Source: an uncultured Bacteroidia bacterium
GTDB taxonomy: Bacteria > Bacteroidota > Bacteroidia > Bacteroidales > UBA932
NCBI GenBank assembly: GCA_902781705.1
Contig: CACZKE010000025.1
Span: 1-40,326, forward strand
Length of the DNA: 40,326 nt
Direction: 5' to 3'
Below are positions 1 to 6,892 of this stretch, piece by piece. How positions within the stretch are numbered: position 1 is the stretch's first letter; the number at the start of each line of letters is the position of its first letter. Below the pieces are notes generated by a model. That model was given only the letters and a program-made list of their open reading frames with translations, did not search any database and was not told where the DNA came from. A program made the translations under genes and the position numbers.

Positions 1-206
1 AACTTCGTCATCGAGGTGGCCTTGATATCATCCACGATGTCGATATAGGGTTTCATGGAAGAATAGTCGCTGTGGCCCGTCCATTTCATTACGATGTTCT
101 GCGGGATTCCCAGGGATAAGGCGTTTACGATGAAGGTGTGGCGTCCGGAATGTGTGCCGACCAGTTCCCACTTGGGATGGTTGTAAAGGCAAAGTGTAAA
201 CCCCAT
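1..206 (-). pseudogene. Tyrosine recombinase (integrase) 3' remnant, 5'-truncated
   Basis: Translating the minus strand from an ATG at 206 gives the C-terminal catalytic part of a tyrosine recombinase: a THSGRHTF box (box II His and Arg), then KWTGHSDYSSMKPY, carrying the conserved GH pair and the nucleophilic Tyr (codon 45-47). The frame leaves the window at position 1. Immediately upstream in the same frame is a stop codon (207-209), so the N-terminal DNA-binding domain and the box I Arg are missing. DNA further upstream belongs to another gene's leader. This kind of integrase tail is common in Bacteroidales mobile elements. I infer a decayed or deletion-truncated element end. A programmed junction is possible, but the catalytic set is incomplete, so activity is unlikely. 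Confidence 0.7.
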
Positions 207-240
207 TTACACTTGTGTAAAATCTTTTACAGTTTTTACA
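192..240. repeat. Cluster of TGTAAA / TTTACA palindromes
   Basis: Two perfect dyads sit back to back. AAGTGTAAA (192-200) and TTTACACTT (206-214) flank a 5-nt centre, and TGTAAAA (216-222) and TTTTACA (225-231) flank a 2-nt centre. A further TTTTTACA follows (233-240). The first dyad contains the ATG and the in-frame stop of the recombinase remnant. Such arrays can be recombinase arm or core sites or operator sites. Which applies here is inference. Confidence 0.6.
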
Positions 241-362
241 CCTCAATGAAATTCACAAATAATTGACACAGAAATGATTGAATGAATTGGCCCGGTGTTT
301 GTTAAACGGTTTGGAAAAACGGCGAAAGCGTAAAGACGTTAGGAACACAAAAAAACAACCTG

Positions 363-2705
363 ATGAAATCTTATCTGAAATTCCTATCCCGCAATAAGCT
401 TTACACCGCCATCGAGGCGGTGGGACTGGCCGTGAGCCTGGCGTTCGTGATCATCATCGGCAGCTATGTGATACAGCAATTCGAGGTCAAGTATGAGAAT
501 CCGAATTGGAAAGACGTTTACACTTTCGCGATGGTGGAAGACGGCTATCCGGATCAGTTGGGTCTGACATACACCTTCACAGATGCCATCAAAGCATCAG
601 CCCCGGAGGTAGAAATGGCCGGCGTCCTGTCTCCGGTGGATTATCTTGTACTCCCGGAGGAGGGGATGTTACAGAGCAAAATCGTCACGGCGGACAGGAA
701 TTTCTTCGAACTGTTTCCCAATCTGAAGTTTGTGGCCGGAGGCCCGGAAGTGCTGTCGGACTCAGGTAATATGATTGTCAGTGAGGAATTTGCGCACAAG
801 TCCGGCCTTAAAGTAGGAGACATTTGGAAACTCGGAGACCACTCTTTCACCGTTGCCGCCATTATGAAGGACTGGAAGTCCACGCTTTTCGAGTATGCCG
901 ACATCGTCCTTTCCATCGACGGCCCCATCAAAGCTTTTTCCGACCCCAACGATCAGTTCGGAAGTGTCTATACGTTCGTCAAGCTGGCTCCCGGGGCTGA
1001 CAGGAATGCCTTGGAAGAGAAGGCTCAAGCCGTATGTAAAAACCTCTATGGCAGTTTTTATGGAACGTCCTTCCTGCAAAGGATACGGGTATATAGGGTG
1101 GATGAACTGATTTTCGGGGAAGTCCATAGTGGCAACTATGTTTCAGGGAATATCGCGCATAGCGACAAGCGGACGCTGAACCTGCTCCTCGCCGCCGTGC
1201 TCCTCCTGCTTGTCAGCGCTGTATTCAACTACATCAACCTGAACATGGCCCTCAGCGCCAAAAGGGCCCGGGAGATGGCTGCAAGACGGCTGATCGGCGC
1301 ATCGCAGGCTTCCATTTTCGGCCGCCGCATCCTGGAATCCCTGCTCTTTACGCTGGTGTGCTTCGCCGTATCCGTCCTCCTGGCCGTCTGGTGGACACCG
1401 ATGGTAAACCGTCTGCTGAACGACCCGGACATCGCCATCCGGATCCGGTTCACGCCCAAATACCTGGCCATTTTCACGGCCCTGGTGCTTTTGGTCGGTC
1501 TGCTTTCCGGACTCCTCCCTGCCCTGCTTTCCAGCCGTTGGAAGCCCATCGACGTGGTCCGCGGCAACTTCAGGGCGCAAAGCAAAATGACTTTCAGCAA
1601 GGTGTTCATCGTCTTGCAGAGTGCACTGTCGGTTTTCCTGATTGCCTTGGCCCTGGTTATGGAAGCGCAGTACCGGAAATCGCTGAACCGGCCCGTCCAC
1701 GCCGATATCGAAGACAAGTATATCCTGAAATCTGCCTCCTTCGGCCTGGCATCTCTCAAAAGTTCACTGGAGACGTTGCCTTTTGTCAAAAGCACCGGTC
1801 TGGCTGTTCACGTGCCCGGGCTACAAGCTGGTGGGCAGTATAGCCAGACGGCGGATGGGAAGGATATCCTCTACCGGGTTTACCATATGGACAAAACCGC
1901 CTTTGATATGCTGGGATTTGAAGTGCTGGCCGATTACAATGCCCCGGTGAACAATACCGTCTGGTTCGGAGAATCGGCCTTTGCGGCTTCTGGATTTACC
2001 GATGCATCTCACGACATCGGGATCCTGAGTCAAAGAATGGGCAATTGTGAGAACATAGGCGGCGTCATCGCCGACTTCCCGGTATCCCTGAACAATATGG
2101 GAGCAAAGGAGAATATGATCGTCCTGGTGGAGGATGTACAAATGTCATATCCTTATGTTTATGGAATCCTGATGGAAATCGGTGGAGACCGCGAGGAGGC
2201 ACGTAAACGAATCAGGGAGACTTATGAAACCTGGAAGAAGGACAATATGGTCCTTAACGAGTTTTCCGGCGACGGTTACCTGATGGAATTCTACGAAAAA
2301 GCACTGAGGCCCACCCGCAACAATATGCGGCTGATGGAGGTGTTTATGATACTGGCCTTGCTGCTTTCGCTCCTCGACCTTCTGGCAATGAGTACCTATT
2401 TTGCCGATGAAAAAGCCCACGACATCGCCGTACGGAAAGTTTTCGGAGGCACGGTGGACTCAGAGACCCGGCGGACGATCCGGGACTATATGATTCTGGT
2501 AGGCATCGCCTGTATCATCGGCATTCCGGTCGCAGTCTTTGCCACGCAGGAATACCTCAAAGAATTTATCTATCGGCTTGAAGGTTACTGGTGGATCTTT
2601 GTACTGGCCGTAGTCATTACTTTCGCCGTCAGCCTTCTCTCCATCCTCTGGCAGACCCTCAAAGCCGCGAAGACGAATCCGGCGGTAGAATTGAAAAAGG
2701 AATGA
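363..2705 (+). CDS. FtsX-family ABC transporter permease (MacB-like)
   Basis: This 780-residue membrane protein has the architecture of MacB/FtsX permeases of Bacteroidetes. There is one N-terminal membrane helix (about 18-38), a large extracytoplasmic domain to about 270, three helices (about 272-296, 323-343, 367-389), a second unit starting with a helix at 412-433, another extracytoplasmic domain, and three C-terminal helices after about 668. It ends in NPAVELKKE, typical for the family. Such proteins usually work with a LolD/MacB-type ATPase in mechanotransmission, lipoprotein or peptide export. No ATPase gene is visible: the 5' side is the recombinase remnant and its palindromes, so the partner must be elsewhere or lost. 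The ATG at 363 leaves a purine-rich leader. Substrate unknown. Confidence 0.85.
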   Translation: MKSYLKFLSRNKLYTAIEAVGLAVSLAFVIIIGSYVIQQFEVKYENPNWKDVYTFAMVEDGYPDQLGLTYTFTDAIKASAPEVEMAGVLSPVDYLVLPEEGMLQSKIVTADRNFFELFPNLKFVAGGPEVLSDSGNMIVSEEFAHKSGLKVGDIWKLGDHSFTVAAIMKDWKSTLFEYADIVLSIDGPIKAFSDPNDQFGSVYTFVKLAPGADRNALEEKAQAVCKNLYGSFYGTSFLQRIRVYRVDELIFGEVHSGNYVSGNIAHSDKRTLNLLLAAVLLLLVSAVFNYINLNMALSAKRAREMAARRLIGASQASIFGRRILESLLFTLVCFAVSVLLAVWWTPMVNRLLNDPDIAIRIRFTPKYLAIFTALVLLVGLLSGLLPALLSSRWKPIDVVRGNFRAQSKMTFSKVFIVLQSALSVFLIALALVMEAQYRKSLNRPVHADIEDKYILKSASFGLASLKSSLETLPFVKSTGLAVHVPGLQAGGQYSQTADGKDILYRVYHMDKTAFDMLGFEVLADYNAPVNNTVWFGESAFAASGFTDASHDIGILSQRMGNCENIGGVIADFPVSLNNMGAKENMIVLVEDVQMSYPYVYGILMEIGGDREEARKRIRETYETWKKDNMVLNEFSGDGYLMEFYEKALRPTRNNMRLMEVFMILALLLSLLDLLAMSTYFADEKAHDIAVRKVFGGTVDSETRRTIRDYMILVGIACIIGIPVAVFATQEYLKEFIYRLEGYWWIFVLAVVITFAVSLLSILWQTLKAAKTNPAVELKKE

Positions 2706-2757
2706 TCCTGGATGCAGGATTCCGGCCTTTCGTGCATTTAACAGGAAAACGAAAGCA

Positions 2758-3258
2758 ATGAAGACTTTGAAGACCATGATTTGTGCGGCGCTGCTGGTGG
2801 CGGGGCTGAGCGGATGCGAGAAGATGATTCCCGAGATCGACCTGACAGATAACCTGGAAGGCAGTTGGGAGAAGGTGTATCCGGAAGGAGTGCAGGATGC
2901 AGGACTGGTGATATGGACGTTCTCGACAATAAACAAAGAAAGTCAGGATCCGTTTATCCTGACCATCTATGTTTCCGATGTATTTTCTGGAGATTCAGAA
3001 GTTAAGTATATCTACAGGTCGCACCAGAACGGCTATCCCGGCATTGGCAGTTCCACGCCGGAACTCTATTTATACAAACTCGACCACGACTTCATGCAAG
3101 AGGACAGGAAAGCGGCCTACACGCCCGCCGCACGGTACTATGTGAAAGAATGCAGCAAAGACAAGCTTGTGCTGCATCGTGAGGAGGTGAATGTGGACGG
3201 TCCGAACCTGATTGAGGGCGACGTGACGTTCAGGAAAATGGGGCTTTATACCAAGTAG
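2758..3258 (+). CDS. Small predicted lipoprotein, function unknown
   Basis: The 166-residue product starts with a type II signal peptide: basic Lys residues, a hydrophobic core, and lipobox LSGC with the acylated Cys at residue 20. The mature part opens with a stretch reading NLEGSWEKVYPEG, a 'G-x-W' start reminiscent of small lipocalin-like domains of Bacteroidetes lipoproteins; the rest looks beta-rich. I do not recognise a defined family. It starts 52 nt after the permease stop on the same strand, so it may be co-transcribed and act at the same membrane. It converges on the DUF1349 gene with a 10-nt gap. Confidence 0.7.
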   Translation: MKTLKTMICAALLVAGLSGCEKMIPEIDLTDNLEGSWEKVYPEGVQDAGLVIWTFSTINKESQDPFILTIYVSDVFSGDSEVKYIYRSHQNGYPGIGSSTPELYLYKLDHDFMQEDRKAAYTPAARYYVKECSKDKLVLHREEVNVDGPNLIEGDVTFRKMGLYTK

Positions 3259-3265
3259 GCCCACA

Positions 3266-3281
3266 GGATCATTCCTGATCC
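3266..3281. terminator. Small hairpin between convergent genes
   Basis: GGATCA (3266-3271) and TGATCC (3276-3281) form a perfect 6-bp stem with a 4-nt loop, overlapping the DUF1349 stop codon. It lies just where two convergent genes end. There is no T-tract on either side, so intrinsic termination is only a possibility. Confidence 0.25.
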
Positions 3282-4006
3282 GGCTGCTGCCCGTCGTGGG
3301 CTTTCCACATGCATTCGGTGACCTTCATGTCCGAAAAGACCGCCGTGAAGGAGGATTCCTCCGGAGAGCAGGCGTAGATGCCGAACCGGATGGCATCGGA
3401 GGCAGCATACATGTGGCAGATGCGCATCTGGCTGAAATCGACACCGTTGGCCGAGCACTCGATGCAGAAGTCGTCGTCCCGGCGGGAGAAGCGGTACCAC
3501 ATGGTCTTGACATCGGCCGGGATGGCGGTCGTCGCCCAATCGGAATAGCCGTTGTTGGTGGCCACGCTGCCCAGGTGCTGGAACGCCTCGTTCTCGAATT
3601 CCACGGAACCTTTCAGCCAGTTCTCGCTGTCCAGGTACATGACGATGCCGCACTGGTCGAAACGCTGGTGGCTCTGGGTGAAATCCGTCTTGACGACAAA
3701 ACTGAAGAACTTCTCCTTCGTCTGCATCTGCAGCACCGGCGCATTGTCGTTCCGGAAATGATAATAAGTCCGCTGCCAAAGGTCCGTGTGCGGGGCAGTC
3801 GTAATCTCGACGGAGCCGTCCTTCACTTCGTACGCCGCCGGTTCCCGGGTCCATTGGAGCCAGTCCGGATTCACCGTCCCGTCACTCGAGAGCGCCGCCG
3901 AGACGGCGTCAAAGAATTCAGGGTCAACAGATTTCTGTTCGGTACGATTACAGGAAAGAGCCAACAGAAGGAGTCCGCAAGCGATAAAGGTTTTAACAAT
4001 TCTCAT
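3269..4006 (-). CDS. DUF1349-like lipoprotein
   Basis: The 245-residue product begins with a lipoprotein signal (lipobox ALSC, acylated Cys19). The mature protein resembles DUF1349 / concanavalin-like domains. These have alternating beta strands rich in aromatic residues, with phrases such as QCGIVMYLDSENWLKGSVEF and FGIYACSPEESSFTAVFSDM that recur in that family. The fold suggests carbohydrate binding or a surface role; I know of no defined reaction. An upstream in-frame extension is possible, but the ATG at 4006 is preferred. It gives a proper signal peptide and sits 22 nt downstream of a TATCTTTG promoter box that overlaps the dinB stop, so the gene can be transcribed on its own. Confidence 0.75.
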   Translation of the reverse strand: MRIVKTFIACGLLLLALSCNRTEQKSVDPEFFDAVSAALSSDGTVNPDWLQWTREPAAYEVKDGSVEITTAPHTDLWQRTYYHFRNDNAPVLQMQTKEKFFSFVVKTDFTQSHQRFDQCGIVMYLDSENWLKGSVEFENEAFQHLGSVATNNGYSDWATTAIPADVKTMWYRFSRRDDDFCIECSANGVDFSQMRICHMYAASDAIRFGIYACSPEESSFTAVFSDMKVTECMWKAHDGQQPDQE

Positions 4007-4028
4007 AGTATAGTCTGTAATAACACCA

Positions 4029-4036
4029 CAAAGATA
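4029..4036 (-). promoter_or_regulatory. -7 promoter box for the DUF1349 lipoprotein gene
   Basis: The minus strand reads TATCTTTG, matching the Bacteroidetes -7 consensus TAnnTTTG. It is 22 nt before the ATG at 4006 and sits next to the dinB stop. No clear -33 element was found at the usual distance. Confidence 0.5.
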
Positions 4037-4037
4037 C

Positions 4038-5219
4038 TCATTTTTTCCGTTCATAGGCCAGCAGCCGCGCATCCTCGGCCTTCGCCTTCTCCTCGTCATA
4101 CTGCCGGTCCCACTCCCGGTAATACTCCATCTTGGGATCCTCGAACAGGGACATCTGGACGGCATTCTCATGCGTGAGTTTCGACACGCCAAGTCCCACC
4201 TGGCGGATGGGGGTCCATCCGTCCCAGACCTCCGACAGCATCCGCCGGGCCTCGTTCAGGATGACGGCCGTCACATCCGTGGGCTGTGAAATCTGGCACT
4301 GCTTCTGGGCGACGGAGAAGTCCTTGTACTTGATGAACATGGATACGGTCGATGCCCGGAAATCGTCCCGGCGGATGCGATGCGCCACGATGCAGGCCAC
4401 GTTGAACAGGGCCTTGTCGATGTCCTTGGGATCGGAAAGGTCCTGACTGAAAGTCCGTTCCGCACTGTAGCTCTTGGCTTCGGCCGACTCCGTCTCCACC
4501 GGGGAGTCATCCCGGCCATTGGCGTTCTCGTGCAGCTGCAGGGCGAATTTCCGCCCCACCAGCCGGGTCAGGGGACCCATCCCCAGTTTTGCCAAGTCTC
4601 CGATGGTCCGGATCCCATAGGCCATCAGACGCTCTTCCGTCTTCTTCCCCACCCAAAGCAGGTCACGGACGCCCAGCGGCCACATCTTCTCCTGCACCTC
4701 GCTTTCCCAGAGGGTATGGACCTTGTCCGGTTTTTCAAAGTCGGAGGCCATCTTCGCGAGCAGTTTGTTGGAGCCGATTCCCACGTTCACCGTGAATCCC
4801 AGCCGGTCCCGGATCTCGTCCTTGAGCCGGGTGGCCACCTCCACCGCTTCCTCCGGCCGGCAGCGGGTGCTCATATCGATGAAACACTCATCGATGGAAA
4901 ACTGCTGCAGGACCGGAGAATACCGCCGGCAGATGGAAATAAACCCCTCCGAACACTCCTTGTACCACATCCAGTCGCCGCCCACGATGAGCAGTTGCGG
5001 ACAGGTTCGAAGCGCCATCGACACTGGCTGGGCCGTCTTGATACCCAGTTTCTTGGCCGGGATGGAAGCGGCGGTGATGATGCTCCTGCGGTCGTTCGGA
5101 TCTCCCGAAACCACTGACGGGACCAGCCGGATATCCGGTTTCCCCTCCCGTATGAGTTTCACCGCCGTCCAACTGAGGAAGGCGGAGTTCACGTCGATAT
5201 GGAAAATCACGCGGGACAT
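4038..5219 (-). CDS. dinB: DNA polymerase IV, Y-family
   Basis: This 393-residue Y-family translesion polymerase carries the HIDVNS motif with metal ligand Asp9 and the SIDE motif with Asp110 and Glu111. A PAKKLGIKTAQP stretch lies in the fingers. A helix-hairpin-helix stretch (GIRTIGDLAKLG) lies near the thumb, and the little-finger domain follows. Near the C-terminus QMSLF matches the beta-clamp-binding motif QLxLF, so the enzyme should be recruited to the sliding clamp. Its role is error-prone bypass of damaged bases. The ATG at 5219 follows the EamA stop by 3 nt, indicating co-transcription from the promoter at 6117. I saw no LexA-type operator. Confidence 0.93.
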   Translation of the reverse strand: MSRVIFHIDVNSAFLSWTAVKLIREGKPDIRLVPSVVSGDPNDRRSIITAASIPAKKLGIKTAQPVSMALRTCPQLLIVGGDWMWYKECSEGFISICRRYSPVLQQFSIDECFIDMSTRCRPEEAVEVATRLKDEIRDRLGFTVNVGIGSNKLLAKMASDFEKPDKVHTLWESEVQEKMWPLGVRDLLWVGKKTEERLMAYGIRTIGDLAKLGMGPLTRLVGRKFALQLHENANGRDDSPVETESAEAKSYSAERTFSQDLSDPKDIDKALFNVACIVAHRIRRDDFRASTVSMFIKYKDFSVAQKQCQISQPTDVTAVILNEARRMLSEVWDGWTPIRQVGLGVSKLTHENAVQMSLFEDPKMEYYREWDRQYDEEKAKAEDARLLAYERKK

Positions 5220-5222
5220 GGC

Positions 5223-6110
5223 TCAGCGCCCCCTGCCGCCGATGCGGTAAGTCTGCACCAGGACGGAAACCACGATGAACGCGATGCCGATCCAGAAAGA
5301 GAAGTTCACTTCCCGCAGTTCGCCGAACAGGATGGCCGCGAAAGCGATGCTGTACACCGGTTCCAGGTTGTAGGCCAGGTTCACCGTAAAGGCCGAAAGG
5401 GTCCGGAGTGCGTGCAACTGGAACAGGAAGGGAAGGATCGTGAACACGGAGCCGAGCAGAAGGATCCAAAGCCCGTCCTGCGGGGTCAAGGCGACGGGCT
5501 GGTCCGGGAACAGCCGCGTGAACGGAATCATCAGGAGCGTCAGGAACAGCACACCGCCCAACAGTTCATACAGCAGCATGGTGGCGCTGTCCTCCCCCGT
5601 CCGCTGCGAGACCTGGATATGCAGGATGGAGAACAGCGAATACAGGGCGGCCGACAGCAGGCCCATGGCGATGCCCAGCCGGTACCGCACATCCAGGCTG
5701 AACACCAGCAGGACGCCGGCGATGGCGATGAAACTGATCAGCACCTCGGCCCAGGACAGCCGCTTCCGGTTCAGGAGCGGATCCAGGATGGCCGTAAAGA
5801 AACAGGAGGTCGCAATGCAGGCCACGCCGATGGAGACGTTCGACGCCTGGATGCTGGCAAAGAACGCAACCCAGTGCAAGGCGAGGATGGTGCCACAGCC
5901 GGCGATGCGGAGAACCGAGCGCCAGCCGGTGCGGTGCAGGCGACCCATCAGGGCCATCACGGCCGCCAGGACAGGGACGCTGACCATCATCCGATACCAT
6001 ACCAAGGGAAGTCCGCCCAGGGTGATGAGCCGCCCGAGGATACCGGTCCATCCGGCCAGGAAGACGGCCGTATGGAGCAGGATAATGGATTGAGTCCGCG
6101 ACGATGACAT
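5223..6110 (-). CDS. EamA/DMT-family membrane transporter
   Basis: The 295-residue hydrophobic protein has about ten predicted membrane helices in two homologous halves, as in EamA drug/metabolite transporters (RhaT/YdcZ-like). Hallmarks are a short cytoplasmic N-terminus, PLVWYRMMVSVPVLAA in helix 2, and the repeat-2 sequence AFTVNLAYNLEPVYSIAFAAILFGE, which is the typical second-EamA signature with a conserved Glu-Pro. The substrate cannot be predicted. A TTG at 6119 would add three residues, but it lies inside the -7 promoter box, so the ATG at 6110 is chosen. With that start the mRNA would be essentially leaderless. It heads an operon with dinB. Confidence 0.9.
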   Translation of the reverse strand: MSSSRTQSIILLHTAVFLAGWTGILGRLITLGGLPLVWYRMMVSVPVLAAVMALMGRLHRTGWRSVLRIAGCGTILALHWVAFFASIQASNVSIGVACIATSCFFTAILDPLLNRKRLSWAEVLISFIAIAGVLLVFSLDVRYRLGIAMGLLSAALYSLFSILHIQVSQRTGEDSATMLLYELLGGVLFLTLLMIPFTRLFPDQPVALTPQDGLWILLLGSVFTILPFLFQLHALRTLSAFTVNLAYNLEPVYSIAFAAILFGELREVNFSFWIGIAFIVVSVLVQTYRIGGRGR

Positions 6111-6116
6111 GGTACG

Positions 6117-6148
6117 CAAAGTTACGACAAAATACGATATACCGGCAA
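6117..6148 (-). promoter_or_regulatory. Promoter of EamA-dinB operon
   Basis: On the minus strand TAACTTTG (6117-6124) matches the -7 consensus TAnnTTTG. A TTG at 6146-6148 lies 21 nt upstream as a -33 element. Only 6 nt separate the box from the ATG at 6110. Confidence 0.6.
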
Positions 6149-6188
6149 GGATGGAGATGATGCTGGAAGCACTGGTGTCAGGGCTCGG

Positions 6189-6809
6189 TCAGGCCTCCTC
6201 CGAATAGATTCCGTCAAAGATTTCCCGCAGCCGGGCTTCGTCCCGGATGATCTTCCGGAGGGCTTCCAGCGGCGCTTCGTTGGGCGATCCCGGAATAAGC
6301 AGGTGCAGATAGCCACCCTCGGCATACTTCTCGTGCAGATGCTCCAGCGTCCGCTGCCAGTGGCCTTCCCGGTCCAGTTCCGGATAGTGGGAAAAGCCGA
6401 ACTGCACCGTACGCCGGATGATCGTCATCGGGTCGATCATCCGGTCCGCCTCGGCGACCAGCCGTCCATAGACGGAACGGGGCGGGGTCTGGGCCGATGC
6501 CCGGTGGTCCTCGGCGGCCTCGGCGATGCATTCGACCTGCTCCGGGGTGAACCATTCCCTCAGGCGGGCGTCCTCCCGGATGATCCGCCCGCTTTCCAGA
6601 TGATGGGTCTTCCGGTCCACGGCGAGCCCCAGGTCGTGGCAGGCCGCCGCCGTCAGAAGCATTTCCTCGTCGATGTCGAAGGCTTTCCCCATGGCCAGGG
6701 CCCGGTCGATGACGCTGCAGGCATGATCTTCCCGGTGCGCTTTGTCGAAGGCGGCATACCGGGGAACCACCTCATCATAAATGTAATGTCGTAAACTGTC
6801 GCGGATCAT
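6189..6809 (-). CDS. HD-domain phosphohydrolase
   Basis: The 206-residue protein has the HD superfamily metal site: His residues in HREDH (25-29), the HD pair His58-Asp59 in ACHDLGL, and a later Asp in AEADRMID (about 122). Between them is the expected all-helical spacing. Such proteins hydrolyse phosphomonoesters or phosphodiesters, often of nucleotides; the substrate is unknown here. The frame is open upstream to 6863, but that extension would run through a TATCTTTG promoter box. The ATG at 6809 (MIRDSLRHYI) is therefore used, again leaving almost no 5' leader. Its start region is divergent from priA. Confidence 0.83.
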   Translation of the reverse strand: MIRDSLRHYIYDEVVPRYAAFDKAHREDHACSVIDRALAMGKAFDIDEEMLLTAAACHDLGLAVDRKTHHLESGRIIREDARLREWFTPEQVECIAEAAEDHRASAQTPPRSVYGRLVAEADRMIDPMTIIRRTVQFGFSHYPELDREGHWQRTLEHLHEKYAEGGYLHLLIPGSPNEAPLEALRKIIRDEARLREIFDGIYSEEA

Positions 6810-6815
6810 CGGGTG

Positions 6816-6823
6816 CAAAGATA
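6816..6823 (-). promoter_or_regulatory. -7 promoter box for the HD hydrolase gene
   Basis: The minus strand reads TATCTTTG, a perfect TAnnTTTG match, ending 6 nt before the ATG at 6809. No convincing -33 TTG was seen. Confidence 0.5.
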
Positions 6824-6892
6824 GGAAAAAGAGGGGAATCTTCCATTTGTTTTTCTGCGGCAAAGTGCGTACTTTCGCCTGGATGAATCCTC

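Noticed and set aside
1807-1818. parS-like core TGTTCACGTGCC
   Set aside because: Only the central CACGTG and one half resemble parS; it is inside the permease gene and not palindromic.
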